A stretch of 64,000 bases of DNA from Hydrogenophaga taeniospiralis CCUG 15921 (GTDB lineage: Bacteria > Pseudomonadota > Gammaproteobacteria > Burkholderiales > Burkholderiaceae_C): assembly GCF_001592305.1 (NCBI RefSeq), contig NZ_BCWR01000012.1:108123-172122 (forward strand). The letters run 5' to 3'. A program made the translations under genes and the position numbers. The notes under the pieces are model-generated. The model was not told the DNA's origin. It saw nothing but the letters and a program-made list of their open reading frames with translations, and did no database searches. This document shows, piece after piece, positions 34,099 to 44,611 of this stretch. The first letter of the stretch is position 1. Each line of letters begins with the position of its first letter.

Positions 34099-34527
34099 TC
34101 AAGACGGTCTGGGCGCAGGCGCTGTTTTCGCGATGCGCTCCCAGTCCCGCAGCGTCTGCTGCAGGCGGTTTCTGGCGTCGGGGTGGCCCGTGCTGAACGC
34201 GGCGTTCAAACGCTTCTTCAGCGCCTCGTCGGGCGCTGGCGCGGCTGTCGCCTTGAGCCGGTCGATCAGCAGCATCACCGACTGAAAGTTCCGCGACTTG
34301 AGCGCCAGCTCCAGCATGCCCTGGCCATCGTCGGTGTGGTCGTGCACGTTCGCGCCATGCTCGATCATGTACTTGAGCAGTCCGGCCTTGCCCTCCCGGC
34401 AGGCCCAATGCAGGGGCACCAGCCCCCCATCGAGCCGGGCCGTGAAGTCGGCATCGGGGGCAAGCAGCTCGGCGGCCAGCGGCCAGGCCGAGGCCTTGAT
34501 CATTTGCTGGTGTTTCCAGTCGGACAT
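34099..34527 (-). CDS. ankyrin-repeat protein
   Basis: This 142-aa protein has an ankyrin repeat (GGLVPLHWACREGKAGLLKYMIEHGANVHDHT, about residues 28-60) and a second degenerate repeat (DGQGMLELALKSRNFQSVML), then a helical C-terminus. It is a probable protein-protein interaction module of unknown partner. GC content is like the chromosome. It is divergent from the ankyrin-sigma70 gene, which may be coincidence. Confidence 0.8.
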   Translation of the reverse strand: MSDWKHQQMIKASAWPLAAELLAPDADFTARLDGGLVPLHWACREGKAGLLKYMIEHGANVHDHTDDGQGMLELALKSRNFQSVMLLIDRLKATAAPAPDEALKKRLNAAFSTGHPDARNRLQQTLRDWERIAKTAPAPRPS

Positions 34528-34669
34528 CGGATGGGTGGGCCTGGGTAGGAGTGCTGTGGGTTCGGGGGTGGGGCAGTCTCTCACACCTACGGAGGCAGAC
34601 AAGCTGAGGGACGCGTCAGCCCACTCACAGCCCGACAACAGCCACCTCCTGCCAAGTCACCGGCCACCA

Positions 34670-34688
34670 AAGTGGAGTTGACCCACTT
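34670..34688. repeat. short inverted repeat at the left border of the defence island
   Basis: AAGTGG-AGTTGAC-CCACTT lies where base composition changes from GC-rich to moderately AT-rich. It could be a promoter element or the trace of a mobile-element end. No transposase remnant is visible. Confidence 0.3.
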
Positions 34689-34690
34689 CC

Positions 34691-37414
34691 GTGGACAGGT
34701 ATCGGCAGCGAGGTGCGCACGCTATCCACTGCTGGACACGCATTGCGGCTTCTATCGTCCGCAGAAGGCGCGCTACTAGTCATAATGACACTAACAATTG
34801 TTTACATCAAATAATCAGGGTGCTAAGGGACGACAAATTTTCCGCACAGCATGACGGTGACAGCACCAGCATTTTGGTGCGTAGTTCTTCATCGCTGAAC
34901 CCGGCGCTCAGGCTTGCGGCCATGCATGGGGTGGCATCGTCCATCCGGCTTCATATTGAGCGAAAGGATCCGTTAGACGAACGTGACTTCAGTGGGCAGA
35001 CAGCGCTGATGATTGCTGCCCGCAGGAACCATCTGGAAGCGTGCTCGTTGCTTCTACAAGCCGGCGCCAACCCTGACTTGCAGGATAAAAATGGGTTGAC
35101 GGCACTCCATTTGGCTGAACAGGCAGGTGCCGCCGATACCTGCCGAATGCTCGCTGAGCTTGAGCGGACGCTAGTCCAGGCGGTCCCAGAGTCCGCGGTT
35201 GGTCAGGATTCAAAAGATTCGCCGGATTGCAATCGAGACTTCAGCTCTGTGGCGCATTCGACCCCATGGGTCTTTGCAGAGGAAGAGGTGGCCTCGGCTG
35301 AATGGGAGCCCGTGACCGAATCTGAGCCCCCAAAAGATGACGAGGTGCTGCTCAGTCAAACAAGCCAAACCCAGGCCTCTATCAGCGCCCACATCCCGTT
35401 CGACCCTATGGCGATACCCTGGGATGAAGTATCTGTCTATCTGCCAGAAAGGCTGCAGTCAGAAGCCCTTTCGGGATCGCTCGCAGAAGGCCTGCGAGTG
35501 GTCATACTTCGCTGCCTTCGAGAGGGCAGCGTCCCTTCCGTCTCGCTTGAGTCCCTTCTGGAAGAAGAGCCGGCGACTTCTGAAAACGTAAGGCGACTGA
35601 CAAGCCAGGTGATTGAGGACCTTGGCGCCGAATTGGATGAACGGTTCGAGTTCCTTGGCGTCTTCGAAGACTCCCGGGTTGCTCCGCCAATAAACGCAAC
35701 CGATATTGAGTCGTCAACGCTGGACGAGGCACTCCAGTATCTGGAGGGACTTCTGCAACCCAGAAACGACCCCGGGCGCATTTTTGCCAAGCATGCATAT
35801 GACCTCCAGCCGCTGCCTCATGAGGAAGAAGTCGAAGTTGCCAAAGCCATGGAACAGGCACTGGAATGCGCCCTCGACGCTCTATCCCGGTGGCCGGAAG
35901 GGTTGGAAGCCTTGCTACGGAAGTGCGAAGAGGTCACGTCCGGAAGACTCCCACTGAAGCGGGTCCAGAAAAACCGGAACGTCGATACCGACGAACTACA
36001 CGTACCTGAACCCGAAGCAGGGGAGCCTCTTTCCCCCTCTCATCTTTGGCAAATCCCAGCCCCTGTCCCCGGCGAGGACGATGACTCAGATTTGGAAGCA
36101 CCTCAGGCGGCAGACGAGCTAGATGAGTTCGCGCGTCAGGAAGCCTTGCTCAGGCATTTGACAGCATTGCCGACAGGTGGTGCCCAGTCCACGACCAAAG
36201 TCCGCGCAGTCCTGGACGAGATGCGTCTATCTGGAACGCTTCTTTGCTCGCTTGACAAAGGGGATAAAAAACAGGCCGAGGCAAGAGAGTTCACCGCCCA
36301 CATCACTAGGTTCCTGGAGTCAAGAGACCTTCTTGTCCGGTCGAACTTGAAATTGGTAGTGCCATTGGTCAAGCGGTATCTGGGCACGGGGGCAGATTTC
36401 GCAGACCTCTTGCAGGAAGGCCACATCGGGTTGATACGGGCTGTTGACAAATTCGACTGGCGAAGGGGTTACAAATTCTCGACCATGGCCACATGGTGGA
36501 TACGCCAGCAAATATCCCGCGCGGCTCCAGACCATGCCCGGTTGATACGCCTGCCACTACATGGGGTGGAAAAGACGTGGGAAATGAAGAGACTCATTCG
36601 GCAACATCACGACGAACACGGCCAATCTCCACCAATTTGCTGGCTTGCCGACCGCCTCGGACTGACCGAACTGAAGGCTGAAAGCTACCTAAGAACCATG
36701 TCCGAGCCTCTTCCCCTCGATGTCATGGAATCAAACCCCTGGTTGCCCGAACCAGACGAAGCAGACCCGCTGGAGAACGCTGCACGGAAGGAGAGCGTCG
36801 ACAGGGCTGAAGAACTTCTGCAACACCTTGGCTCAAAGCGCGGGGGGAAGATGGCCGAAAAGGTGCTGCGAATGCGGTACGGCATTGGTATCGGTGAGGA
36901 CCTGACACTTGACGAAATCGGCCGACGCTACAGCTTGACCCGTGAACGGATACGTCAGATTGAAACCAAGGCTATAAAGCTCGTGCGCAGTCACCTAAGG
37001 GCTGCGACGAGCTCTGACGAGATGGTGCCCGATGGATCAGATTTCCCGTTAAGTGCAAGCAACATGCTTGCGGCATCCAGGAGCGACGCCGGAGCACATG
37101 TCACGACCAATGGGCCTGTACCACCCACGGGTTCAAGTCCGAGTCCGGAACCAAATAGGGTCGACAAAACTGACCGCTCGACGGGAAACGAAAACAGGTC
37201 GACTCAAAGCTCAAACGCTTTCACCGAGCGGCAACTGGAATTGCTTTACGCGGCCAAGGCAATCGGCATAAAAGTCATGACATACCTTGAGTCAGGCCGG
37301 TACGAAACACTGGTTATGCTTGCTCAGAGGAATTCGAAGCAAGAGAAAGAAATCGCAGCCGAGTTGCTCGAAGCGGGTTTCAGATTCAAACCGGGACACG
37401 GCTACTACGTATGA
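34691..37414 (+). CDS. ankyrin-sigma70 fusion: RpoD-type sigma factor heading a defence operon
   Basis: The open frame encodes up to 907 residues. Residues about 66-155 are two to three ankyrin repeats ([49 protein letters not shown]). A long acidic linker follows. From about 547 there is sigma region 2 ([59 protein letters not shown]), then region 3, and region 4 at about 690-770 ([20 protein letters not shown]). These are group 1/2-type sequences. A unique C-terminal domain of about 130 residues follows. The first codons (GTG at 34691) do not look coding; GTG 34820, GTG 34877 or ATG 34922 may be the true start. The stop overlaps the GHKL ATPase start (ATGA), tying it to the operon. Confidence 0.85.
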   Translation: MDRYRQRGAHAIHCWTRIAASIVRRRRATSHNDTNNCLHQIIRVLRDDKFSAQHDGDSTSILVRSSSSLNPALRLAAMHGVASSIRLHIERKDPLDERDFSGQTALMIAARRNHLEACSLLLQAGANPDLQDKNGLTALHLAEQAGAADTCRMLAELERTLVQAVPESAVGQDSKDSPDCNRDFSSVAHSTPWVFAEEEVASAEWEPVTESEPPKDDEVLLSQTSQTQASISAHIPFDPMAIPWDEVSVYLPERLQSEALSGSLAEGLRVVILRCLREGSVPSVSLESLLEEEPATSENVRRLTSQVIEDLGAELDERFEFLGVFEDSRVAPPINATDIESSTLDEALQYLEGLLQPRNDPGRIFAKHAYDLQPLPHEEEVEVAKAMEQALECALDALSRWPEGLEALLRKCEEVTSGRLPLKRVQKNRNVDTDELHVPEPEAGEPLSPSHLWQIPAPVPGEDDDSDLEAPQAADELDEFARQEALLRHLTALPTGGAQSTTKVRAVLDEMRLSGTLLCSLDKGDKKQAEAREFTAHITRFLESRDLLVRSNLKLVVPLVKRYLGTGADFADLLQEGHIGLIRAVDKFDWRRGYKFSTMATWWIRQQISRAAPDHARLIRLPLHGVEKTWEMKRLIRQHHDEHGQSPPICWLADRLGLTELKAESYLRTMSEPLPLDVMESNPWLPEPDEADPLENAARKESVDRAEELLQHLGSKRGGKMAEKVLRMRYGIGIGEDLTLDEIGRRYSLTRERIRQIETKAIKLVRSHLRAATSSDEMVPDGSDFPLSASNMLAASRSDAGAHVTTNGPVPPTGSSPSPEPNRVDKTDRSTGNENRSTQSSNAFTERQLELLYAAKAIGIKVMTYLESGRYETLVMLAQRNSKQEKEIAAELLEAGFRFKPGHGYYV

Positions 37415-38907
37415 CCAAGACCAGAAATGCCCCTCCCCGGGCAGGCGCCCTGCTTGAGTCGATGCGGGGGCTTGGGTACACAACAGGCAGCGCACTCGCC
37501 GACATCGTCGACAACAGCATTTCTTCAGGCGCTACGCAGGTAGAAATCCAGTTCACATGGGCCGGTACCGGAAGCTGGATTTCAGTGGTGGACGATGGCA
37601 TTGGAATGACCGATGGCGAGCTTGAAAGCGCCATGAGACTGGGGGACAAAAACCCCCTCGTGACACGTGCGGCGTGGGACCTTGGCCGATTCGGGATGGG
37701 GCTCAAGACTGCGTCGCTTTCACAGTGCCGGCGACTCACTGTCGCATCGGCAAAAGACGGTACAACGTCCTGTCTCCGATGGGACCTCGATGCCCTGGCC
37801 AACGCGCCTGACGCCGGGTGGCTCCTATATGAGGGCCCAGCAGAAGGTTCTGAGAACTTGCTTGCCGCACTCCCGGGGGACCGCCCCGGGACACTCGTCT
37901 TGTGGGAGACGCTCGACCGGGTGGTCACCGCTGGTTTCACACTGGACGATTTCAACCAGCTGATAGACCGGGTCGAGGCCCACCTGGCAATGGTCTTCCA
38001 TCGATTGCTGGAGGGCAGTGCTCCAGCTTTCGCTCTCAAACTCAACGGGCGCGCAGTCAGTCCGTGGGACCCGTTTATGACAGGACACCCAGCCAAAGCC
38101 TGGGCATCTCCCATAGCACGCACGCACACACATGCCGGCGAGATTTCTGTCGAATGCCATGTATTGCCCTACAAAGACCGAATGACGACCAAGGAGTTCG
38201 AACAGGCTGCCGGTCCGACTGGCTGGAACGCCCAACAGGGTTTCTACGTGTACCGCAACAGGCGCCTCCTCGTGGCCGGGGGATGGCTGGGTCTAGGCTC
38301 CGGCAAAGGCTGGACCCGCGAAGAGTCTTTGCGACTTGCCCGGATTCAACTGGACGTACCAAACACAGCGGACGCGGACTGGAAAATCGACATCCGCAAG
38401 TCGACCGCACGCCCTCCGGTGTCACTTCGCCCCTGGCTCACCCGTCTGGCGGAAGACACACGCGACCGTGCACGAAGGGTTTTCGTGCACAGAGGCTCAC
38501 CGGGCACCCAGCCTGGCGACAAGCCAATAGGACAGGCATGGCGCTCGGAGCACCTCAAGGACGGCGTTCGTTACCGCATAGACCTTGACCACCCGGCCAT
38601 TTCCAGTGTCCTAGACCGTTCAGGTGAATTACTCCCGGCTATCAAGGCCATGCTCAGTGTCATCGAGGCAACGGTTCCCGTGCAGCGCATCTGGCTGGAT
38701 ACCGCTGAACACAAAGCGCCCCCGAAGAACCGCTACGAGGGTGTGCCTTCTGCGGAGATTCTGGAGGTAGTGGGCACGCTCTTTGAGGACATGGTCGGAA
38801 GAAGAGGGATGAGTGAAGAGTCTGCCAAGCGGATGCTCATGGCAACAGATCCCTTTCAAAACTTTCCGGCCATGGTCAATGCGCTCGGTACATCGGGGTC
38901 TCAATAG
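37411..38907 (+). CDS. GHKL-type ATPase (MutL/MORC/Hsp90-like)
   Basis: This 498-aa protein has Bergerat ATP-binding motifs in the first 120 residues: N-box GSALADIVDNSISSGAT, G1 box VVDDGIGMTDGEL and G2 box LGRFGMGLKTASLSQCRRLT. A transducer-like region follows (YVYRNRRLLVAGGWLGLG). It matches the MORC-like ATPases known from restriction-modification-like loci with Z1 and nuclease genes. It probably dimerises on ATP binding and clamps DNA. It overlaps the sigma gene by 4 nt and precedes the Z1 gene by 26 nt. Confidence 0.88.
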   Translation: MTKTRNAPPRAGALLESMRGLGYTTGSALADIVDNSISSGATQVEIQFTWAGTGSWISVVDDGIGMTDGELESAMRLGDKNPLVTRAAWDLGRFGMGLKTASLSQCRRLTVASAKDGTTSCLRWDLDALANAPDAGWLLYEGPAEGSENLLAALPGDRPGTLVLWETLDRVVTAGFTLDDFNQLIDRVEAHLAMVFHRLLEGSAPAFALKLNGRAVSPWDPFMTGHPAKAWASPIARTHTHAGEISVECHVLPYKDRMTTKEFEQAAGPTGWNAQQGFYVYRNRRLLVAGGWLGLGSGKGWTREESLRLARIQLDVPNTADADWKIDIRKSTARPPVSLRPWLTRLAEDTRDRARRVFVHRGSPGTQPGDKPIGQAWRSEHLKDGVRYRIDLDHPAISSVLDRSGELLPAIKAMLSVIEATVPVQRIWLDTAEHKAPPKNRYEGVPSAEILEVVGTLFEDMVGRRGMSEESAKRMLMATDPFQNFPAMVNALGTSGSQ

Positions 38908-38933
38908 CAGATTTGAGCTGAACGGGAGGACAT

Positions 38934-41816
38934 ATGAACGACAAAGAAAAACAGTTCACAGATGTGGTGACGGTGGCCCAGACGCTGCTAAGAAAGCAGA
39001 AGGAAAAGGGGGACATCACCCCCTTGGTCATCAAGGACAAGGTAATACTGGCGGCAGGAATGCTAGGTGGGGACTCAGATGAGCCCTTTGACGTCGACCG
39101 CGCCATACAAGAACTCGTTCGCCGCTTTAGCCACTGGATTGGCAAGGATGCGTCCCTCCAGGATGACGAGGGACACATTCAATGGTTGAACGCGGCCAGG
39201 AAAAAGGACTGGCGGTATTGGCAGCGATATCAGACGTTTCTTGAAAAGAAGATGTCCGTCGAGGTTGTAGGCGCACTCGACGAATCGACCGACAACATAC
39301 TGGGCAGGCTGGAAGACCCGGTACGCAAAGGCGTGTGGGACCGGCGGGGTTTGGTCGTCGGGCATGTGCAATCGGGGAAGACTGCCAGCTATACCGGACT
39401 TGTCTGCAAAGCGGCAGATGCCGGTTACAAGATCATCATCGTTCTGGCAGGACTACACAACAACCTGAGAGCGCAGACGCAGATTCGACTTGAAGAAGGA
39501 TTTCTTGGCTACGAGACTTCCGCAAGTCGGGACCCTGGCAAACCCATAGGCGTTGCTGAAATAGACAGTGACCCGTCCATCCATCCGCACTGCGCAACCA
39601 CACGAGCCGACAACGGAGATTTCAGACAGGCCGTTGCAGCCCATTTCGCCATCTCGCCCGAAGAGCGCCCCTGGCTGTTCGTGGTCAAAAAGCAGAAGAC
39701 CGTTCTGACTCAACTGCTCAAATGGATTCAGAACCACGTTGCCGACACGGTAGACAAGGACACGAAGCGCAGACTGGTCACCAAGCTGCCCTTGCTGGTC
39801 ATTGACGATGAAGCCGACAACGCTTCGGTCGATACAGGCGAACAGGTGATTGACGACAACGGAAACCCCGATGAAGAACATCAGCCAAAAACCATCAACA
39901 GCCTGATTCGAAAAATCCTCCACGCCTTCGAGCGCAAGGCCTACGTCGGCTACACGGCAACACCGTTCGCGAACATCTTCATCCATCGACAGGGAGAAAC
40001 TAAGGACGAAGGTCCAGACCTTTACCCGAAAGCCTTCATCATCAATCTCGCTGCGCCATCGAACTATGTCGGTCCCGCGAAGATATTTGGACTGTCCACC
40101 CCCGAGGGTCGTACCGAAGGTTTGCCCCTGATGCGCCCCATTGATGACCACATCAACAAGGAGACGCCTGGCGGCTGGATGCCGGTAAAGCACAGCAAGG
40201 AACATGTGCCGCTGTTCAACGGGCAAGAAGCCGTTCCGACTTCGCTTAGAAAAGCTATACAGGCCTTTGCACTTGCCTGTGCAGCGCGCGAGCTGAGGGG
40301 TCAGGGGAACGAGCATTCATCCATGCTGGTGCACGTTACGCGTCTGGTGCAGGTCCAGAAACACGTCACCGCCCAGGTCGAGAATGCACTCAGAAAGCTC
40401 AAGCAAGGCGTCACCCGAGGTACAGACCCGTCTCTCATCATTGAGCTGCAGGAGCTCTGGGAAACAGACTTCGCTCCCACCACACAGGCGGTGAGCGCAT
40501 TGTCGGCGGACACCGATGGTCCCTATCCTCCCCTTTCATGGAAGGACATCGCAGACAAACTGCCCGATGTGCTGGAGGACATCGCAGTCCGAATGATCAA
40601 CGGCTCTGCAAAAGACGCACTCGACTACGCGCAACAAACCAGCCACGGGCTCAAGGTCATCGCAGTCGGTGGCGACAAGCTGTCCCGGGGTCTGACGCTC
40701 GAAGGTCTTTGCACCAGCTACTTCGTCCGGACCACCAAGATGTACGACACGCTGATGCAGATGGGAAGGTGGTTCGGCTACAGGCCCGGATATGTCGACC
40801 TCTGCCGCCTGTACACGACTCACGACCTGGTGGAATGGTTTGGTCACATCGCGGACGCATCGGAAGAACTGCGTGCCGAGTTCGACGACATGGCAGAGCG
40901 TGGTGCCACGCCGATGGACTACGGACTGAAGGTCCAGTCCCACCCGGTCATGCTGGTCACGTCACCGCTGAAGATGCGGACATCCAAGCCTCTGCTGCTT
41001 TCCTTCAGCGGCGAGGTCCTTGAGACCGTCTCGCTCCACACCGAGACCAAGGTTCTGAACAAAAACCTGGAAACCACCAACCGGCTGATTGAAAGAATGG
41101 GTGCACCAGTAAAAGGACCCGTCTTCCCGCTTGACCGCGGTGAGTTGAAGCAACAGCACAAAGGATGGCTTTGGGAGTCGATACCGGTCGACCACATTGC
41201 CGAATTTTTCGATGGCTACCTGACCCGTCCCGAATCGCACAAAGTGAACAGCAAGCTGTTGTCGCAATTCATCAAAGACATGGCTGGCAAAGGCGAACTC
41301 ACCTCCTGGACGGTGTATCTGGCCGGAGGCTCTGGTGGCAATCCGGCAACCTTCCATGGAGGTCTCCTGCTCGAGAGCATGCTGACCAGAACGACCAACA
41401 CCGAAAAACTGGACAGGTATTCGTTCGGACGGCTGCTGTCCCCCAGAGACGAAGCCATCGACATGTCTTTCCCTGCCTGGGAGGCCGCGCTTGCTCACAC
41501 CCGCGCCAAAAAGGTCAAGACTGATGCAGCGGTTCCTCAGGACGGGGATGTCAAGCAACCAGATTCGCCAAGCGGCCCCTCCATCCGAAAGATAAAAGGT
41601 GAAGGTGCTGCAGGGGTCCTTCCTGCCCGCGACCGGGGCCTCCTTCTGCTGTACCCACTCGACCCATCAAAGTCGGAAAGCCAGAACCCCGAGCTCCTAT
41701 CCAGGACCACACCTGCCATTGGCATCGGTGTGTGCTTCCCGGTAAGCAATGCAGGTGTGAAGGTTGAATATCTGGTGGACCACAAGTACTGGAGCGAATA
41801 TGGCGCGAGCGAGTGA
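38934..41816 (+). CDS. Z1-domain helicase-like ATPase
   Basis: This 960-aa superfamily-2-like protein has Walker A GHVQSGKTASYTG at about 142, Walker B VIDDEADNAS near 287, motif III GYTATPFANIFIH near 339, and C-terminal helicase-like motifs SRGLTLEGLCTSYFVRTT (about 583) and QMGRWFGYRPGYVDLCRLY (about 608). Z1 proteins occur almost only beside MORC-like ATPases and PD-(D/E)XK nucleases. GGAGG stands 5 nt before the ATG. Its last 17 nt overlap the next gene. It probably moves along or remodels DNA for the nuclease. Confidence 0.92.
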   Translation: MNDKEKQFTDVVTVAQTLLRKQKEKGDITPLVIKDKVILAAGMLGGDSDEPFDVDRAIQELVRRFSHWIGKDASLQDDEGHIQWLNAARKKDWRYWQRYQTFLEKKMSVEVVGALDESTDNILGRLEDPVRKGVWDRRGLVVGHVQSGKTASYTGLVCKAADAGYKIIIVLAGLHNNLRAQTQIRLEEGFLGYETSASRDPGKPIGVAEIDSDPSIHPHCATTRADNGDFRQAVAAHFAISPEERPWLFVVKKQKTVLTQLLKWIQNHVADTVDKDTKRRLVTKLPLLVIDDEADNASVDTGEQVIDDNGNPDEEHQPKTINSLIRKILHAFERKAYVGYTATPFANIFIHRQGETKDEGPDLYPKAFIINLAAPSNYVGPAKIFGLSTPEGRTEGLPLMRPIDDHINKETPGGWMPVKHSKEHVPLFNGQEAVPTSLRKAIQAFALACAARELRGQGNEHSSMLVHVTRLVQVQKHVTAQVENALRKLKQGVTRGTDPSLIIELQELWETDFAPTTQAVSALSADTDGPYPPLSWKDIADKLPDVLEDIAVRMINGSAKDALDYAQQTSHGLKVIAVGGDKLSRGLTLEGLCTSYFVRTTKMYDTLMQMGRWFGYRPGYVDLCRLYTTHDLVEWFGHIADASEELRAEFDDMAERGATPMDYGLKVQSHPVMLVTSPLKMRTSKPLLLSFSGEVLETVSLHTETKVLNKNLETTNRLIERMGAPVKGPVFPLDRGELKQQHKGWLWESIPVDHIAEFFDGYLTRPESHKVNSKLLSQFIKDMAGKGELTSWTVYLAGGSGGNPATFHGGLLLESMLTRTTNTEKLDRYSFGRLLSPRDEAIDMSFPAWEAALAHTRAKKVKTDAAVPQDGDVKQPDSPSGPSIRKIKGEGAAGVLPARDRGLLLLYPLDPSKSESQNPELLSRTTPAIGIGVCFPVSNAGVKVEYLVDHKYWSEYGASE

Positions 41817-42810
41817 AGAGTTTCTGCTTGCCTGGCAATCGCTGCCTCCGTCTGGAGCCGAGAGTGGCTGGCGAACGATTCCCGTGACAGCACCGTCAGC
41901 TGGATGTGCCATTCGCGCCGGACGAAAGCACCCAGCAGGGCAGGAGGCGGTGTTGGCTGGGTTCGACCAGGCGCTGCTGCCCGCCTCCGAGAAGCTGCCC
42001 GATGGGCAAGGCTTTTTCGTCGAACGGGTGCCAATGGATGACGGCTGGACGTGGCTTGCCATGACGCGTAGCGAGTCCGGTCAGTTCGACCTGTTTGTTG
42101 CGATGGTTTGTGATGTAGTGGGCCTGCTTGACGCCGCAAACCAGACAGACCGGCAAACCCAGATGAGGCTGTTCATCGAACGTGTGCGCGCCTGGCAGGA
42201 GTTCATGAGAAAGGGCGTGACCGCCCTTGGTCCGGAACGAGAGGTAGGTCTCATCGGAGAACTGACCGTCCTCAACGGACTGCTGGACGAAGGTCTGGGG
42301 TACAGCACGGCGATTGACGCCTGGAAAGGCCCACTTGATGGGGAGCAGGACTTCGAACTTGGCATGGGGGCCGTCGAGGTCAAGGCAACCGTGTCCCAGA
42401 CCGGTTTCCCGGCACGGGTGGGGTCCCTGCAGCAGCTGGACGACCACATCCGTCAACCCCTGTTCCTGGCGGGCGTGAAGTTGCGGTTGAATTCGGAGGG
42501 CTTCAACCTCCCTTCGCTGGTCGCCCAGACGAGGGAGCGACTCAGAGAGGCTCCTGTTGCAGCGGCCAAATTTGACCGGCTGCTGCTCGATGCAGGTCAC
42601 TATGACGGACACGCTTCGCAATACAGCAGGCGCTTCGAGCTTGCCGAGCTTCGTGTACGCGAGGTCACTGGCAACTTCCCGCGACTTACCGTGGGGAATG
42701 TGCCCGCAGGTGTGACCGCCGCGAGCTACAGCATCGACCTCGACCGCAACAACGATACTCGCCTGTCGCTGGAGCAGGCACTTATGAAACTAGGGATGAA
42801 ATCGAAATGA
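41800..42810 (+). CDS. PD-(D/E)XK nuclease-fold protein
   Basis: This 336-aa protein has an N-terminal domain and a central nuclease core: LIGELTVLNGLLDEG (Glu, about 152), GEQDFELGMGAVEVKATVS with the catalytic Asp and Glu-x-Lys (about 181-193). This is the layout of the PD-(D/E)XK motif proteins found in Z1/AIPR loci. It overlaps both neighbours, the Z1 gene by 17 nt and the AIPR gene by 4 nt. It is the likely DNA-cutting subunit. Confidence 0.87.
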   Translation: MARASEEFLLAWQSLPPSGAESGWRTIPVTAPSAGCAIRAGRKHPAGQEAVLAGFDQALLPASEKLPDGQGFFVERVPMDDGWTWLAMTRSESGQFDLFVAMVCDVVGLLDAANQTDRQTQMRLFIERVRAWQEFMRKGVTALGPEREVGLIGELTVLNGLLDEGLGYSTAIDAWKGPLDGEQDFELGMGAVEVKATVSQTGFPARVGSLQQLDDHIRQPLFLAGVKLRLNSEGFNLPSLVAQTRERLREAPVAAAKFDRLLLDAGHYDGHASQYSRRFELAELRVREVTGNFPRLTVGNVPAGVTAASYSIDLDRNNDTRLSLEQALMKLGMKSK

Positions 42811-44573
42811 CACTGCAGGAGTTCTTACAGGAAACACAGGCCCAGGTCCGTGCACAGATGGTGGACGGCTCCCCCTTCGAGGAAACTGTCTTCTCCGAAA
42901 TCGTGATGAAGCACATGTCGGAAGTCGGCATGACCTTCGAGCCGGTCTCGTGCTACTACAAGGGCAAGGTAGGCAATGGCATCCTGCGACTCAGCGGATA
43001 TGCCGTCTCTGATGACGGTGACCAGGTCGACCTGTTCGTCAGCCTCTATGACGGAGCTGGTGTTGTCTCTTCCATTGCGGACAACGATACAAAGAATGCA
43101 GCGGAACAATGCCTCCGCTTCCTTCGCCTGTGTGCCGAAGGAAAGGCTGTCGACACGCTGGACCCGTCGCACGACGCCAGCTCGATAGGCGAAACGATTC
43201 ACTCCATCTACAAGGACCTGGACCAGATACGCATCTTCGTCCTTACCGACCGAGTGGCCAAGTCGAGGCAGTTTGCGGCTCGAGAAATCGGCGGCAAGCT
43301 GGTCCACCTCGAAGTCATGGACATTGAGCGCCTGCATCGACACCTGTCAGAGGGGAAACCCCGCGACGAGCTCATGGCGGACTTCAGGGAACTGGCCGGT
43401 ACCGCCCTGCCCTGCATCTTCGTTCCAGGCAGCAAGGAGGACTACGGCTACGCCCTCACCGCAATGCCCGGGGAGGTCTTGAGGGTGCTGTACGAGAAGT
43501 TTGGAGCGCGATTGCTGGAAGCCAACGTCCGCTCGTTCCTGAGTAACAAAGGCAAAGGGGTCAACGCCGGCATCCAGAGCACGCTTCGCAACGAGCCCAG
43601 CCGCTTCATGGCCTACAACAATGGCATCGTGGTGGTTGCGGACGAGGTGCATCTTGGAAAAGCCGAAGACGGCTCCACCGGAATCTCCTGGCTCAAGGGA
43701 CTTCAGATAGTCAACGGAGGACAGACCACAGCGTCCATTTTCTTCACCAAGCGCAGGTATCCCGAAGTCGACCTCAGCAAGGTCAGGGTCCCGGCCAAAA
43801 TCATCGTCATGAATCAGCAGGACCCCGCAGATGAAGAGGCACTGATTTCCGACATTTCCCGCTTCGCCAACAGCCAGAACGCCGTAAAACAATCGGACCT
43901 CTCGGCCAACAAGCCGTTCCATGTCGAAGTTGAACGACTCTCGATGTCGGTCTATTGCCCGGACGGCGTCTCCCGATGGTTCTACGAGCGCGCAGCGGGC
44001 AGCTACAACACGCTGCTCACCCGAATGGGCACAACCCCCGCGCGCCTCAAGGCATTGAAGGACGAAATGCCGGTCTCCAGAAAAATCACAAAGACCGACC
44101 TCGCGAAGTACCTGATGGCCTGGGAACAGCAGCCAGACGTGGTCAGCCTTGGGTCGCAGAAGAACTTCGACCGCTTTATGGAGCGCGTTGCCGAGCTGTG
44201 CCAGGACGGCTGGCTACCTGGAGTGGAGGACTACAAGGCCATGATTGCCAAGGCGAGGCTTTACCGGGACATGGAGAAACTCATCCGTCCGATGTTTCCG
44301 GCATTCAAGGCCAACGTGGCTGCGTATTTGGTGTCGGTTCTTTCCCGACAGCTAGGCGAAAAAATGGACCTTGAGCGCGTGTGGCTGAAACAGGGAATCT
44401 CGCCGGAGCTTTCACAGCAACTCAGAGTCTGGGCCGAAGAGGTCAACACGCGCCTGCAAGCGACTGCGAATGGTCGGATGATTTCTGAATGGGCCAAAAA
44501 AGCGGAGTGTAAGGACGCCGTGCTCGAAGCAACGTACTCCGCACCGAAGACCGGCATACCCGAGGTCAGGTGA
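42807..44573 (+). CDS. AIPR-family protein
   Basis: This 588-aa protein has the AIPR (abortive infection phage resistance) core: MAYNNGIVVVADEV (about 268), GLQIVNGGQTTASIFF (about 297) and DISRFANSQNAVKQSDL (about 349). The N-terminus (FSEIVMKHMSEVG...) resembles a restriction-endonuclease-like region. AIPR proteins are linked to phage resistance by abortive infection. It is the last gene of the five-gene operon and ends 38 bp from the convergent dcm gene. Confidence 0.92.
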   Translation: MTLQEFLQETQAQVRAQMVDGSPFEETVFSEIVMKHMSEVGMTFEPVSCYYKGKVGNGILRLSGYAVSDDGDQVDLFVSLYDGAGVVSSIADNDTKNAAEQCLRFLRLCAEGKAVDTLDPSHDASSIGETIHSIYKDLDQIRIFVLTDRVAKSRQFAAREIGGKLVHLEVMDIERLHRHLSEGKPRDELMADFRELAGTALPCIFVPGSKEDYGYALTAMPGEVLRVLYEKFGARLLEANVRSFLSNKGKGVNAGIQSTLRNEPSRFMAYNNGIVVVADEVHLGKAEDGSTGISWLKGLQIVNGGQTTASIFFTKRRYPEVDLSKVRVPAKIIVMNQQDPADEEALISDISRFANSQNAVKQSDLSANKPFHVEVERLSMSVYCPDGVSRWFYERAAGSYNTLLTRMGTTPARLKALKDEMPVSRKITKTDLAKYLMAWEQQPDVVSLGSQKNFDRFMERVAELCQDGWLPGVEDYKAMIAKARLYRDMEKLIRPMFPAFKANVAAYLVSVLSRQLGEKMDLERVWLKQGISPELSQQLRVWAEEVNTRLQATANGRMISEWAKKAECKDAVLEATYSAPKTGIPEVR

Positions 44574-44611
44574 CGGGCAGCGGAACCGCCTTCCACGGTC
44601 GCTCCACATCT

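Noticed and set aside
34660..34712. Possible insertion-sequence end before the ankyrin-sigma gene
   Set aside because: Only a 6-bp inverted repeat is present; there is no transposase fragment or target duplication, so it is listed only as a short repeat.
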